Source of the DNA: Gnetum montanum
Lineage: Eukaryota; Streptophyta; Gnetopsida; Gnetales; Gnetaceae
Length of the DNA: 64,000 bases
Direction: 5' to 3'
Assembly: GCA_015680685.1 (NCBI GenBank)
Contig: MNCI01037638.1
Location: 171,994-235,993 of the forward strand
The notes under the pieces were generated by a model. It saw only the letters and a list, made by a program, of their open reading frames with translations. It ran no database searches and was not told the DNA's origin. The first letter of the stretch is position 1. Each line of letters starts with the position of its first letter. The translations under genes were made by a program, and so were the position numbers. Below, in pieces: positions 1 to 12,369 of this stretch.

Positions 1-1001
1 AAAAAAGGAGGTGATTATTTACCACAAGAAAGCATACTCCCTGTTAATATTGGCAAAATAGACAACACCGTGGATAATGGATTATCAAAAATAGGCTAAG
101 AGTTGGAAGCAAGTGAAGGACCTAACGGACTACCAACAGGTTTTGAATCCGTAAATTTAAAATTATCAAAGGATGTAAAGGTTTCCATATTGCAGATGAA
201 CCCAAATTCACATATGTCCAAAGGCCCATCGTTAATGCTACCGGAGAAAAAAACAAAATTAGAAAAATAGAACTGAATGCTGTGGTTTTGGGGCAAATCC
301 TTTGGCTTACCGTTTAGGATTGCACCCATGCATTGGCTGGATTTATGTTGCTGACTCGCCAGACGCTGAACCTGAGTTTGTGGAGTGCGTGGGAGGCCCT
401 TCTTTCACCACTGAGCCAAGTTAAAGGGGGTTTCAGGTAGCAATCACGTGCAGAAAGCTAGACATAACTGAGGACAATTTAGGGTAGAATGTAGTGGATA
501 TATCATCGATTCCAGCAGAGGCACTTGTGGATTTTAGAAGAATGGAAGCCTATTTTGCGCGATGAACAAATTTGGGTTTTCATCTGCAGCAATGGCAAAT
601 GCCTTTAAAACCCTAGTGGACGTTGCTTGAAGAATCTACACCAAATGTTGGAAGAAAATTCTGAAAGCCAGACAGTTTACCAGTTATCATAGACGGAAGG
701 CAGCGAAAATCTATGAAGCAAGGATTAAATCACATAATCATCAAAACTTGTAGGGCATTTTTGAGAGGCAGAGGTTACAACAGTTGCAGATCCTTACAGA
801 ACACACGGTGACGTTTCCTAACGCGGCAGCTGAGTCTTCTCCTATGATGGCAGTTGTTGGTAACAATTATTGGCTGAAGAAGATATTTTGAATCCGTTGC
901 GGGCAGTTGTAGGATCGGTGCCTTCACCTTCGGGCTCATATTTCGGCCTTCCCGAATTTTAACTTCAATTATCGGGGATGCAGAAAGGATAAATTAACTA
1001 C
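1..1001 (+). pseudogene. degenerate coding-like sequence, unidentified
   Basis: Several short plus-strand stretches read like decayed protein. Examples are a segment near 150-285 containing NGLPTGFESVNLKLSKD, one near 290-350 containing FGLPFRIAPMHWLDLCC, and a basic stretch near 665-720 containing RRKAAKIYEARIKSH. They are broken by stops and frame changes, and I recognise no family. Because a candidate LTR starts at 1002, this could be the 3' internal part of an LTR element, but no diagnostic gag or pol motif is visible, so this may equally be host sequence. Confidence 0.25.
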
Positions 1002-2647
1002 TGTTACCACCAATAAGCTGGATATTATATTATATTTTTATGGTAAAATCTTAGAGATTAATGACACTTAGTATTTAAAATTTAAATTAAATTAAATTAG
1101 ATTAGGGATTTTAGATTTATTTTAATAAATTACTTACAAAGGTAATATTTATAATATTTGCAAATATTAATTCCTCCTAACTTTATGAATAACTTCCTAA
1201 CTCCCTCCTAATTAAATGGGCAAGTAACCTCCTAACTTGTTGGGCAAGTAAACTCCTAATTGGTTGGCCAAGTTACTTGGGAGAAAAGTTAGCTAGGATA
1301 TTTTGGCATGTAACTACCTTGTAAACCTTATAAAAAGGCTTCATGAACAAGAAGAGAAGGGGGATTTTTAGAGGATAATTTTTGGGAAAAAACTTTTGGA
1401 GAAGAGACTTTTGGGAGGTCTCATACATCATACTTTGAAGGCTACTAGTTAGCACTTAGGCTCTCACTTGAAGCCACTTTGGGATCTTGAGAAGAGCATT
1501 TGTAAAGAAGATTTGTAAAGATGATTGCTTGTAAGATGGCTTGCTAAAGGAAATATTTTAGCCTCTTTGTCATGGTCCTATGAGTTATGCATTTCATTTT
1601 TTATTTTGTTTAAATTGTTTAGCTAGTGGTTTAGATAGTATCATCCTTGGCAAATAATTTTGGGATTTTTAGATTGCTCTTATTGTTCTTGTTGCCCGAT
1701 AGAAAATTTCTATTAAAATTTTGCCATAGAAGAACTTATGTTTAAAAGACTTAAGAGCATTTTAGTAGAAAATTTCGTTATTGTGCAACATGTGGGAACT
1801 GCTATTGGGATTGTTGTAAGAGAGCCTCTGTTTGTAGTCACGCCATTGAACAATTCAGTAGTCGAGAGGGTTTAGAAAATCTTTGGTATTTTGATGGGAC
1901 CAGAATAGCTTCTTTTTATCTATAAAGTGAATTCCCATGGTATTTTAATTAGAAATTGTCAAATCTTTTAAAGGTTCTGTTTGAATGCAATTGTTGACAT
2001 CTATTATCTAGTCAAAATGGAGTCTCGTACGTGGTAGTTTACGTAGCAATTTTTGGTAGCATAGTAGGATTGTCTTGAAGAAATTGCTTATTTGAGCCTT
2101 GAAAGTTTGAACAATTCGTAGATATTGAATTTGGGATAGCTTTATTGCGAAGTGTTTACTCGTGTCATTTTACCTTGTTTAAATATTTGAGGTCTACACA
2201 AATCTGCTTTCTTTTCTTTTCTGCTTATTTCCATTGAATCTTGCTCTATTTCTAGTTTTCTTGTGGAACTATCTCTTTCTCTCTGGGGAAAATTAGGAGT
2301 AGATTGTGGAGTTGTGCTCAAATGTTTTTGCAAAATTTTATTTGTTACAAGTAGGTATTATAAGGACCGTGTAGACTAGGCAGTTGAACAAAATAGGAAA
2401 CTTTCAACAACTCGCAGTACTTGGCAAAGTTGCCCGAATCTCTTTAAAGTAAGTCATTTGTAGTTTACACACAATGCAATCGTTACATTTCTCACAACTG
2501 CACGCCGTAACAGCACACACACATACTCACATTAACTACTGAGTTTATTTGGAGGTATCTGGGCCTTGGTATTGCCAGAGACCAACATGCACCTAAATCC
2601 TGTTCGAGGACACTTGTTGGTGGTCGCGTCCCAAACGGTCACCAACA
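1002..2647 (+). mobile_element. candidate LTR (single copy in window)
   Basis: The segment starts with TGTTA and ends with CAACA, giving the TG...CA termini of an LTR. A TATA-like box (TTATAAAAAG) lies at about 1328-1337. Similarity to block B (starting ~43918) begins immediately after 2647, so this is where unrelated sequence joins the duplicated block, as expected at an insertion edge. No second LTR copy, PBS or clear polypurine tract is seen, so it may be a 3' LTR of an element starting before the window or a solo LTR. Confidence 0.4.
1328..1337 (+). promoter_or_regulatory. TATA-like box in candidate LTR
   Basis: TTATAAAAAG lies about 325 bp inside the candidate LTR, a usual place for the U3 promoter. 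This is motif evidence only. Confidence 0.3.
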
Positions 2648-3639
2648 GCTATTAAAGTATATTGTTAAGTAAAGTGTCTAGGTTCGACTCTCCCTTTCCA
2701 CAAGTAAAGTTGTTAAAAGGGCTGGAATGTCTACCTACCAAAGTGCATGTCCAATCTCATCAAGAAATTCCAAAAAAGTTGTAGTCAAAAGGGAAAAATC
2801 ATCTATAATGCTTTCCCTACCTCATGTCAATTCCTAACTAAGTGAAGTGTAAAAAATTCTTCTTATCTTCCTCTTCCCATAAGAGTAAAAGAAGTGAAAT
2901 AGTGCCCACCAGATTATAAAGAAAAAAAATGTAGATATAGTAATTAGTTTGAAACTAATAGTACAATGTTGACTAACTAACAAGAAGGATAAAATGTAAA
3001 CTAAGAGTATGATGTTGACTAACCAATAAGAAGGAAGCTCTCCATGAACAAACTAAAGTGAAGTTTGTTACATAAGAATCGTAAGTAATAGTAATGTAAG
3101 TGTAAGACCATACTTCCTCAAGGTGAACATAAACTCTAAAGTAGTTGAAGATGTGCAGAGAACCTATGGTGGAGTAAGTCCCCACCACAAAAAGTAGTCT
3201 AAGGCATAAATGTCACCCATTATGTGTTCTTATAATGAATGTATAAGAATAACCAAATTGGTAGCTAACAGGCCTATGCCCCCTACCGGTAAAAATCATA
3301 TGAAGAGGAAATGGCTTGCCCCAAAAGCGGTATAAGTGCTCTAAGTGGCTTAGCTCAAGAATGACTAGATTATCAAATAAGTTAAATCCCTAAGTGTCTT
3401 AGTGCAACCACATTTCTTAGTGTCTTTATCCCGAATTACATTACATTACTCTTATTACATTACAAATAATTTTGACTTTTCAGAGTTCTTTGTCTACAAA
3501 TGGTTCAAGCTTGGATTTTTCTATACCATACCATACCTTACCACAATGCAACACACTGTTGTTATTGATAATAACACAATACATAAAATATCATTAAAAA
3601 TTATTAGAGAAGTGACTAGACTGCATTATTGACTTCTAG

Positions 3640-3815
3640 TTCATATGAAGTCAAATGTTTCGGGTGATAAAACCAAAAGTGATAAAGTTGGCCTACGTCC
3701 AGTCATCATCCCCCACTAGCTATGCATGTAGGAGAGTGCTACACCTCACATTGACTAAGTCACTTTGCTAATGGAATCTAGCAACCATGGTTTTCTCTTG
3801 TAGATAAATTATGTT
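3640..3815 (+). repeat. internal repeat unit, copy 1 (copy 2 at 8100-8280)
   Basis: About 175 bp, starting with a stretch that reads as YEVKCF and a basic DKTK-like string, recurs at about 8100-8280 in this block and at about 46850-47025 and 53065-53245 in block B. Shared words include gataaaaccaaa, a run reading KVAYVQ, and a GGTTTTCT box near the end. The duplication inside the block therefore predates the A/B duplication. Confidence 0.6.
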
Positions 3816-6319
3816 AAATAAGTGCTGATTGGAAAGGAGTGTCCTTTAATTCATGTTAGTAAGTGCTTCGAAGTGTCCTTCAATTCATGTTAGTAAGTGC
3901 TTCTATACTATGAGACATTACCTTGATTTAATAAAGTAACATTGGGCTCCTCCAAGCTACATAAAACACTATAACAAGTGGATGTTCCCCTTCCTCTGGT
4001 GATGGCTTCGGTGGATGTTCCCCTTCCTAAAAAAGGTGCAGGAAGGAAGGTGGTTAGTGGCATGCCGTTACATCCTTCTATGGCATAGGCGAAGTCCTAG
4101 ACCTTCAGTCTAGGTAGACATTAGGTAATCGAAACAGGTACAAAAAAAGCAAATGATACTAAGTGTGCATACACTTATGAAAAGGCTACACTTGGTATGT
4201 TTCACAAAAATGTTTAGCCTGTTATTTCTAGCAAATGCTTGAAATCCTTCTCAAGGGTTTCACCTTGCATCACTTTCCAAAAGGTTTGATCAGTTGTGTT
4301 TCTAGGAAAAAATTTCCACAAGGATTGATTTCATATAATCATTTCATTGTAGTTAGTAACCACCTTCCCATATGTAGTGTCTATGTAGGATGCATTTGTA
4401 ATCATTGAAATATGGTTCTTGTGGGTTTATCGTTATATTGTGATGGGATGCTAGATGAATGGGTGAGGGGAAGCTCTATGAAGATTGGCATGCAAGCATG
4501 TAACAGGAACATGTGAGTTGCATATTGGGAAGGGGTGATGCTTGGTCAATCACCAAGTCATAAGTTTGGGACATGGTTCACTAGTGAACTTGTATCACTA
4601 TAGGTGGGAGTGGGACGATGGGTTCACTAGTTCACTGTGAGGGGTAGGGTAGCATGGTCTAGGTTTATAGCTCCACTAGGTCCACTTATGTTAGCAACCT
4701 TTGTTTCTTGGGCAAGCTTTTCTATATGTAGAAATTGATGACATAACATAACATAACATTTTTGTAACTTCGTTACAAATAAGTTGCGTTACATGGATGA
4801 TATAGTTTTGATAATGAAGTTTGGGGGATGCTTAGAGAAATAGCGTAGGATAATTCTACATAATTTATTTTGTGACATGATGTGAAAATAATGTTGCTTC
4901 ATATAAAAAAGAAAGAAAGTACCCATGAAAATGAAGTTTCTTTATTGCATTATATATGAGTTGGAACCACTTTCTAGGAAAGTTTCATGTTTCAAATAAA
5001 CCTGATTGCTTCACTTTATGGGTAGTTCTAGAGGTTTAGCCCTTCCTTGTAGATAGACAAGTCAGTTATGTGAAAGGCACAACATTCATGAGACCTAGAA
5101 CACAGATGGACTTGGCACTTGCCTACAAAGCCAGAATGGAAGTGGAATGAAGGAAGGCTAAAACTACTATTGATATGAAGGTAGGTAGTGTTACAATAAA
5201 CTAGGTATCATGAAAATGTTGCACCATTCTTGCAATACTGGGAAATGGCGGTTTCAACCATCGAACTTGTTCATGGATGACCTCTTATGCTACCTCCACC
5301 TACCCACCTACTCTGCCTACCCTTTCACCATTTATAGTAACTATTATAGTTTTCTCTATTACATACATTATAAAACAAAAAACTCATTCTATTAAAAAAG
5401 AAAGCAAGCTCATGTTACATTGTAATTAGTTTACATATTCAAGCTTGCTTGTGATCGTTTTATATAATATACGTACTATATGTTCATTATCAAACATTTA
5501 GTTCATTAGAAAACAAACTATTTTCATCTAAAATGAGATGTTAATGGGTTGGTTTCTAGTAATTGTTCAAGTTTTTTCCTAAGTTAATCAAGTGAAAATC
5601 CCATTTTATAAAAGAGACTTGGGAAAACCAAATTCAAAAATTGTTGAAATGTTGATCAAAACTTGTGGTTGATATTACTGCATTTCATCAAAGTCCCTAG
5701 GGTGTCACATAAAAAAGTTTGAAAAAAAACATGTTTTCCCATGATTTTTGCTATAGCCATATTCATTTTTATAATAGTAGAATAGAATATGTACCTAGAA
5801 TAGAATATAATACAATATATGGAATGGTTTTATTTTAATGGTATAGTGTTTTCCTAGGTCGATCAAGTGTAAATCCCTCTTGTTCTACTAGGTCAAACCT
5901 TTGTCTCTTTTCATCCATAAGGATGAAACCTTGGGAGTTGGTCATTGGTAGTTACCCTCCTCTCACTAATAGAGAAATACATGCTACGTGAAGGCCTAGA
6001 CTACACCAACTAGTATCAGAATCCATTCTATATCTTCTATGCTTAGGAGAAGCATTATGTATTTTACACTTTCAACACACAATACCTTCAATACATGTAA
6101 TGGGCATCAATAGAAGTGGTTGACCATTGTCAAGTGAGACAGACCAACAACATAGGTAGTGGAAGAGTGGTAGTTCTTAGTACCTATATAACCTAAACTA
6201 TATAAATAGTCTATCTTCCTAGTGCTAGTTATTAATTATAACCTACCTTTCACTTCCTAAGTACTCGTCTGTGTATACGTAGCATGCCAGCAGTCCTCCT
6301 TATCATAGATGGAAAGTTG

Positions 6320-6343
6320 CTTACTTACTTACTTACTTACTTA
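6320..6343 (+). repeat. (CTTA)n microsatellite
   Basis: Five to six tandem CTTA units. The same array is present, interrupted, at about 51000-51025 in block B. Confidence 0.8.
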
Positions 6344-8094
6344 TAGTATTCCATCATCATGTCAAATGTGCCTGTCATTTTTTGATATGTTTCTATAGTG
6401 TGCATATCTAGGTTATACTATTGATAGAGTGTATCTCCTACTAAGTATGCAAGGATAATGTTGTTTGGTTTGTCTCGTTCCAAAAGGGTAATGTTATCGA
6501 TTCAACAGTGTAACATTAGTGGGCTTAGTAGTGTAACTCATCCTTGTGGGTTAATTGTGAGGGTAACAAATAGTTTTTTATAAGTATAAAAGTGAAATGA
6601 TTTCATCCTTTGGATGTGCTAAGAAACTATATAAATCTATTCCTAAGTATAATCAAAATGTACTATTATAACCACTTGGTTCTAGCTTGTAAATGTAGGT
6701 TCCAAAGTTACATGAAGCTGTGGAATGCAAGCATGATTAAGGGATTTTTTCTCCCTCCTTGGTATCATAAATGAACCTTTCTTGGATAAGCAAGTCCATC
6801 TTGGTTCCTAATCACTGTATTAAATAAACAAGCTATCACATCCTACAGGCACAACACACTCTCATCCCCATTAACGGTTTAGCAGCTACCATCTATGCAT
6901 TACTCCACTCCCCTTTTACTATAAGGAAACGGGATCTTAGCAAGCAGGGCTTCCCTTTTATCAATATAGGTCCACCATGAAAATAAATTTTCCAAGTTAT
7001 TCAGCACATCCCTTAGCCTTGTGTAAAAGGATTCCTATAGAGGTAATCGACCAACTATTCCCTACCAGGCTAGCCAATAGTTTGTATACTTGTGTTCAAT
7101 GGTCCCGATTGAACATTTTTCAAGCTCCTTGGTACAAGTGCCTAGCTAGAAGTCCCCATGCCCATTTTTTATCCATGAAATGGAGTGAGCATACACTAAA
7201 AAAAAGGTAAAAAGGGTTCTAGCATATGGAGTAGTGTCAAAGGAGTGCAACACCTAAGTAACCCCCTAATCCTAGCTCTAGACTTGGTAGCCTATGGTTT
7301 GGTGCATAGCATCCAGCATGTCAAACCTAAAAATCTTCAATGCTTTTATGGTCAAAGTTTGTGGGAAGTTCATTGGGACATGTTATTGAACCTCCATGAA
7401 TGCCATGCCATGAATCATAGTTATTGATGACATTGATCAAGGAGCAAATGAGCCAAAGTTCTTACTATATGATGGTGGGCCATCCAGTAATAGGTGAAAG
7501 GGATTTTAGGTTAGCTTTCAATTTTTACTAAGGTTTGAACTATTTCATACATTTCCTATGAACCAAGTAAAGTCTTCATTGACATTTCTATGGATCTATT
7601 TTGTGCTAAGTATTGAAGCCTTTCATTCCATGATAGCGATTCCAATGCAGGACCATTCAAGTTCACAATGAACCTGGCAAGAGGACCACATCAACATGTC
7701 AAGTGGTAGTAAAAAATGAAGCATTTGACTAGCTCATGAGACTATTACCTTTTTATGATAAAATTATCAAATTAGGGAATAGAAACATGAACCAGCATAA
7801 CTGCCCACCACGACACCTTATTTTATTTACTGAGCCAACCACTATGTCCAACCACAATGGGTTGTCAACCCTTCCCTTTTGATCCTTGTCCAGCTAATGA
7901 ATGAATGAAAGTCCAATAAAAAACCATGTGAGTGAAGACTAATCTACTCTGTCATTAGAATGTCCAACAACATCACCCCTCTCACGATGGGTTTTGCACC
8001 CTTCTTACAAATCTATATATAGTAACAATGCAATACAAGAAACATCGACACATAAAACATGGAGTATAAATGTGGAGTGAATTGTCAACTAGTG

Positions 8095-8655
8095 TCTCAT
8101 TCTTATGAAGTTGAATGTTTTGTTTGTGATAAAACCAAAGGCACCAAGGTGGCCTATGTTCAATTACTTGAAACCCCACCACCTCGATAGGGTGAAGAGT
8201 GTTGCACCTTACGTTAACGAAGGCTCTATTCGGGTTCATGGAACCCAATAGGGTTTTCTTCCCTATCGAGAATGTCTTACATTGTATTCGTAAAATATGC
8301 TGCAATTGGTTTTGAGTGAGCAACCACTCCATTCATGGACATGAGTAAATTCTTTAACATCATGAAACACACTATAGTGATAAACCAACTATCGAAAGTT
8401 GGAGCTCCCCCTAGTCTGTTATTAAACAACAACTAAAAAAACTAATTAGTAGATACATGCGTAGTGAGTACATGATAAGGAGGGAAAAGAACTAACATTA
8501 GCTACAATGTTATCGGTAACCCACTCCCCTATGTTGATGAACCTTTATGTAACTCCCCTAGACGTAGCCTGCAATAATGTGTATTACCTTCGATAAGTCA
8601 ATGACACCATCATAAAAATCTAGGTAAGAGCCAAGAGAGTTTGAAATGCCCTCTG
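8095..8655 (+). pseudogene. reverse-transcriptase-like remnant (block A copy)
   Basis: Short RT-like signals on the plus strand. Near 8340-8400 the sequence reads MDMSKFFNIMKHTIVINQL, similar to the D-x-x-x-FFD region of RT palm motif A (FFD is FFN here). Near 8575-8620 the reading R-stop-VNDTI corresponds to the Y-x-D-D box. The block B copy (53290-53606) is better preserved and reads YLRYANDTII there. The frame changes between these segments, so the gene is dead. Group-II-intron-like and non-LTR RTs are both possible sources. The known RT catalytic box has two Asp, and here the first is Asn. Confidence 0.5.
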
Positions 8656-8689
8656 GTTGTTACTTCTGTTGCTATTTTATTTTATGTTC

Positions 8690-9590
8690 TATTACTTATC
8701 TGAAGAAGTGTAGGTTATTATATTTCATCTTATTTTCATATTACTAAATTTGATTTTATTTGATTTTACTCCACCATCTTCTATGCAACATTAAATTTTT
8801 TTTTTTCTATTTATGTTTTATGGATTTCAATTCGTAAGGTCATTACTACTTTGTTTGACTTGTGTTACATAAGGATCAATGAGCAGCTTCATTATTTTTA
8901 AAACTACTCTACATTTTAATAGTAAATGTGCCTACATGTAATCATGAGGCATCATCATCTTGAATGCATACATGCATTAAATGATGGATCATAGTATCCG
9001 ATATACAATGCCTACTAAAACATGCCACTATAAAATTACACATAAAGGATAATAGCATTAGGTAAACAACTAGGCTAGGAATATTATTATCATTTAATTT
9101 ACTTACCTTAATGAGTAAGTTGATANACCCACTCAACATTAGAAAGATATTTTCTTATATATTTTTAAATAATTGTAATTTAAAACTTGATTCAATACCA
9201 TGAAATTATTTTCCATTAATGTATTACAAAGAATCAAAATACTTGATAATCATTAAAACATGATCTTCATTTACTTTGTTAATGCATAGGCAAATAATAT
9301 TTAGCCTTAACCATTAAAAATTTTCTAAAACCTAGAATTATATACCTGATAACAATCGATAAGTTGTAGGCTATTGGCAAGACTTTTGATTTGCCTTCTC
9401 CCATTTATATGTTCAATCCTAGTAGGTTACCCTAAGATATAAAGAATATAGGGTGTTCAAAAAACTTTAGTTTCAGTTTTAATGTTCTAAAATTTAATTT
9501 TGTATGAAAATCCCAATACTAGTATAGCATTTGGGACCTCATAATATTAACTATTTTTGTTATTCAACTATCTAATTGAATTAAGAAAGA
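8690..9590. other. AT-rich spacer without recognisable gene, differs from block B
   Basis: Similarity to block B stops near 8690 and resumes near 9592. The stretch is AT-rich with no convincing ORF and one ambiguous base at 9126. The corresponding place in block B (53640-55765) holds different sequence about twice as long, so one or both copies underwent replacement or insertion here. Confidence 0.6.
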
Positions 9591-9591
9591 A

Positions 9592-12245
9592 TCATAGGGT
9601 TAGAATCCTTACCAGAGCACATGTTTGATAATCAAGAAGTGCCTAAATTCTTGAATATGGCTTTATCAATGGTATAATCTATTTTGAAGTGTTCACAAAG
9701 CTTATCTATAATATTGTCCTTAATCTCTCCCTTCAAATGAAATGCTAATACAATGTTTTGATAAGTAAAATGGTGTAATCATTATTGTTTAGACAATGAT
9801 GGTGCCCTAGTTTGTATTTGAAAGACGATGACATCTGATAACACTACCATCCAATCTAATAAAAACATTCCAACATCACTTGAATCTTCCATGGAAAATC
9901 TTGGTGTAGCAAGACTGTCAGTACCAGGAGATTGTAATTTCATATGTCTTGAATTTGAGGTAGCCTCATTACTTCTTGGAGAAATGTTCAAATTATTTAT
10001 TCCTAATATATAAATCTTCAAAATAGATTTAATATTTTCAACATTATTTGAATGTATAGCAACAATTTTCTCCTTAGTAAACTTTGCTTTTCTTGATGAG
10101 TTCATTGGGGACAAAGGGATATCATCAACATGTGGACTTTCAGTATTTAATGATGATGGTGACTGTGTAAACTTGAGTTTGGCCTTGTTATAGCTATTTT
10201 TTATTAATTTTGTGACTAATGATTTAGGGTTAAAATCTAAATGAAAACCTTCATCATCTTCCTCATTTGATTGACTTCTCTTCCTCTTGATATCATGGCA
10301 TGATTTTGCTTTTTGGCTTGGCTTAGATTTCTAAGATGTTGGTTTTGATAATTTCAACAGTTTAAAAGGTTGGGAATTGGAATAATCATAGGAGACTAAA
10401 TTCAAACCCTTGATATTGCTATGCCAGTTATCTATTCTTAGTTTTAACAAATTTTTTTCTTATTTTCTTCAAGCCTCTGTTTGACAAACGGTCCAAAAGG
10501 TTGTTGCCCACAAGAAAAGAATAAGTTAGATTTGAAATGGAATAGAGATAATTTTTTTATTAATGAATTTTCTTTATTTCCTATTCAAGATAAAAAATAT
10601 ATATAACATATTGGCATACAAAACTAGATTCAATTTAACATTCAAATAACATGTAGAGTTAAGATTGGGACATGTCCATCCACATGGAATTGATTTGCTA
10701 TGAAAGTAACAAGAACATTCAACATGCTAAATCATATTTTGCCATGAAATCTAATATTTTTTTTTATTTTCCCTTTAGTAAAACCATTTGGGTCTATCAA
10801 ACCCTCTCAAAATATTTTTCAACTCAAACAAAAATTTCAATAGTGGAAAAATATGAATAAGATAAAGCAGTAATATACAATGATACTAAATGTAGTAAAT
10901 AAGGTCCTAAAAAAGAGTGAAAACATGATAATAAACTAATTTGTATTCAAAATGAAATGTCCAAGGAAAAATAACAATAATCAAAATTGAACATTGAAGT
11001 ATAAAATTAAAAGAAAAAGCCCAAATCTTAGCCATGAAATGAGGTTAACATAATTAGTTATGACCTTAGCACACAAAGGAGCATGAACTAGTGTTTAACT
11101 TGAGTGTTAGTTAAACAAAAAGTTAAGCACAATCCCCAAAACATTTCACTCAAAATGGTATTCTAGTCAAAGTGAAACTAGGTAAGAAACACCTTACCAT
11201 AAACACTCAACCACTCAAAGAAAACCTAGAAAATGCTAATTCCAAAATCCAAAAAGGTTAAAAAATAGAACACCTGCATAATCCAAAAACATATCAAGGA
11301 ACAATTATCTTGAAAAAAATCGCAAAACCCAATAGATACCTCAAAAAATAATCATAATCATTTTGCAAAAACAACAATTTTAAAAACAGAACTAAGCAAC
11401 CATTATTCCCAAAGGTTCTAAAATACATACCTTTTTACAAACCCATGAAATACTAAAAAACAATAACAATACATCAAGACATCAAGAAACAATTACCTTG
11501 AAAATAATTACAAAACCTAGAAAATACCAAAGAAAAAAAAAGTCATAATCATTTTGCATAAAAAACAATTTTGAAAACAAAAATATAACCATCCTTCTCA
11601 AATATTCAAAACCACACACCATTTTACAAAACCAATGGAATGCCCAAAAATCATAGTAATACATTATGAAAAAACCATCTGAAAACAATTAGAGAGCTTG
11701 TAAAATACCAAACAAAAAGAATCAACCATTTTGCATAAACAACAATATCAAAAACACACCTAACCAACCACCATTCTCAAATGTTCTATAACAAATCTTG
11801 TGTTACAAAACCAATGAAATTCCCAAAACCAACAATGATAACCATTCCACAAAGACAACAATTTTACCAAAAATACAACCAAGCAACCATGATTCTCAAA
11901 AGCTCTAAAACACTCATACATTTTTATAGGGCCCCTAGCCCTAGTCATTGAAGAAGTAGAGGTTTAAGCAAAGTTTGTTGAAATGGAAGTTATCCTTGCA
12001 CTGGCTATTGAAGAGGAAAACTTGAACCTACTACATCTCTTGTAGATGTGTAGAAATGGGACCAGTGGTGACTTGGCCTACCCACCACCCATATGCATTT
12101 TTACATCCATGTGCACTCCATCCCAGTAAGATTGCAGACACATGTTCTTCCCTAGATGACTATTAGGCCTTATTTGGTTCTTCTGCACTCTATCTTTTCT
12201 AGGCACTTGCAATTCATATCTATTTTTTTGTTCATTATCATAATC
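9592..12245 (+). repeat. duplicated block A, segment 2 (partner at 55767-58433)
   Basis: Collinear with 55767-58433 in direct orientation. Matches include 9596/55770, 9830/56000, 10640/56800, 11040/57215, 11930/58120 and 12200/58395. The visible end at 12245 is set by the Gypsy insertion in block B at 58434, not by the end of similarity, so the duplication may extend further right. The segment carries minus-strand host-gene-like fragments at both ends and an AT-rich stretch between them that may be a decayed intron. Confidence 0.85.
9600..10500 (-). pseudogene. host-gene-like fragment, unidentified, Ser/Lys-rich
   Basis: The minus strand reads through most of this stretch as a hydrophilic protein rich in Ser, Asn and Lys. 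A basic patch (HDIKRKRSQSNEEDDEGF) lies near 10250-10310, and a run from 10114 to 9782 gives a 110-aa ORF ending RAPSLSKQ-stop. The block B copy lacks that stop and continues as SEQQWLHHFTYQAIVLSFH and onward. Conserved reading across two diverged copies suggests an old exon. The C-terminal motif is not one I recognise. A frame break remains between the pieces. Confidence 0.4.
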
Positions 12246-12368
12246 ATTCATTAGGAATTCTACCAAAATAGTGTCCTCTTCAACCTTCCAAACCTTGGCC
12301 CTCCACCATATGTAGCAAAGGTCATATTGGAGCTCTTGGCTTCCAGTGTGTCTCCCTCCAATAACCAC
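12078..12368 (-). pseudogene. Agenet/Tudor-like domain fragment
   Basis: This 96-aa minus-strand ORF contains IWWRAKVWKVEEDTILVEF (residues ~24-42), then YELQVPRKDRVQKNQIRPN (residues ~51-69). The pattern W-x-x-A-x-V, then D-x-L-V-x-F, then a closing IRP resembles plant Agenet/Tudor-type domains, which bind modified histones or RNA-associated partners. This is judged by eye, not by profile. The last half is repeated in block B (about 58265-58430), where the Gypsy element at 58434 cuts it off. With the fragment at 9600-10500 it could be one host gene read on the minus strand with a long intron. Confidence 0.3.
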
Positions 12369-12369
12369 T

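Larger units (their letters stand above)
2648..8690 (+). repeat. duplicated block A, segment 1 (partner in block B, 43918-53635)
   Basis: Long collinear similarity to 43918-44075 plus 45965-53635 in direct orientation. Matched landmarks are 2655/43925, 2835/45995, 3640/46850, 4060/48240, 4740/48930, 5200/49370, 6300/50985, 6980/51625, 7430/52375 and 8530/53490. Substitutions are scattered and mostly transitions. Block B carries extra stretches absent here (about 44080-45960, 47185-48195, 50345-50885 and 52040-52330). Apart from the RT remnant near its 3' end the block has no recognisable gene. It is AT-rich with short palindromes and a (CTTA)n microsatellite near 6320-6343. Its origin is unknown; the RT remnant and the palindromes allow an organellar or plasmid source. 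Confidence 0.85.

Noticed and set aside
2685-2705. tRNA T-arm-like GGTTCGACTC
   Set aside because: No acceptor, D-arm or anticodon stem can be folded around it, the T-stem does not pair, and the block B copy has changed the core to GGTTGGACTC.
8942-9139. 65-aa minus-strand ORF in the block A spacer
   Set aside because: Contains an ambiguous base, has no counterpart elsewhere, and is of a length expected by chance in AT-rich DNA.
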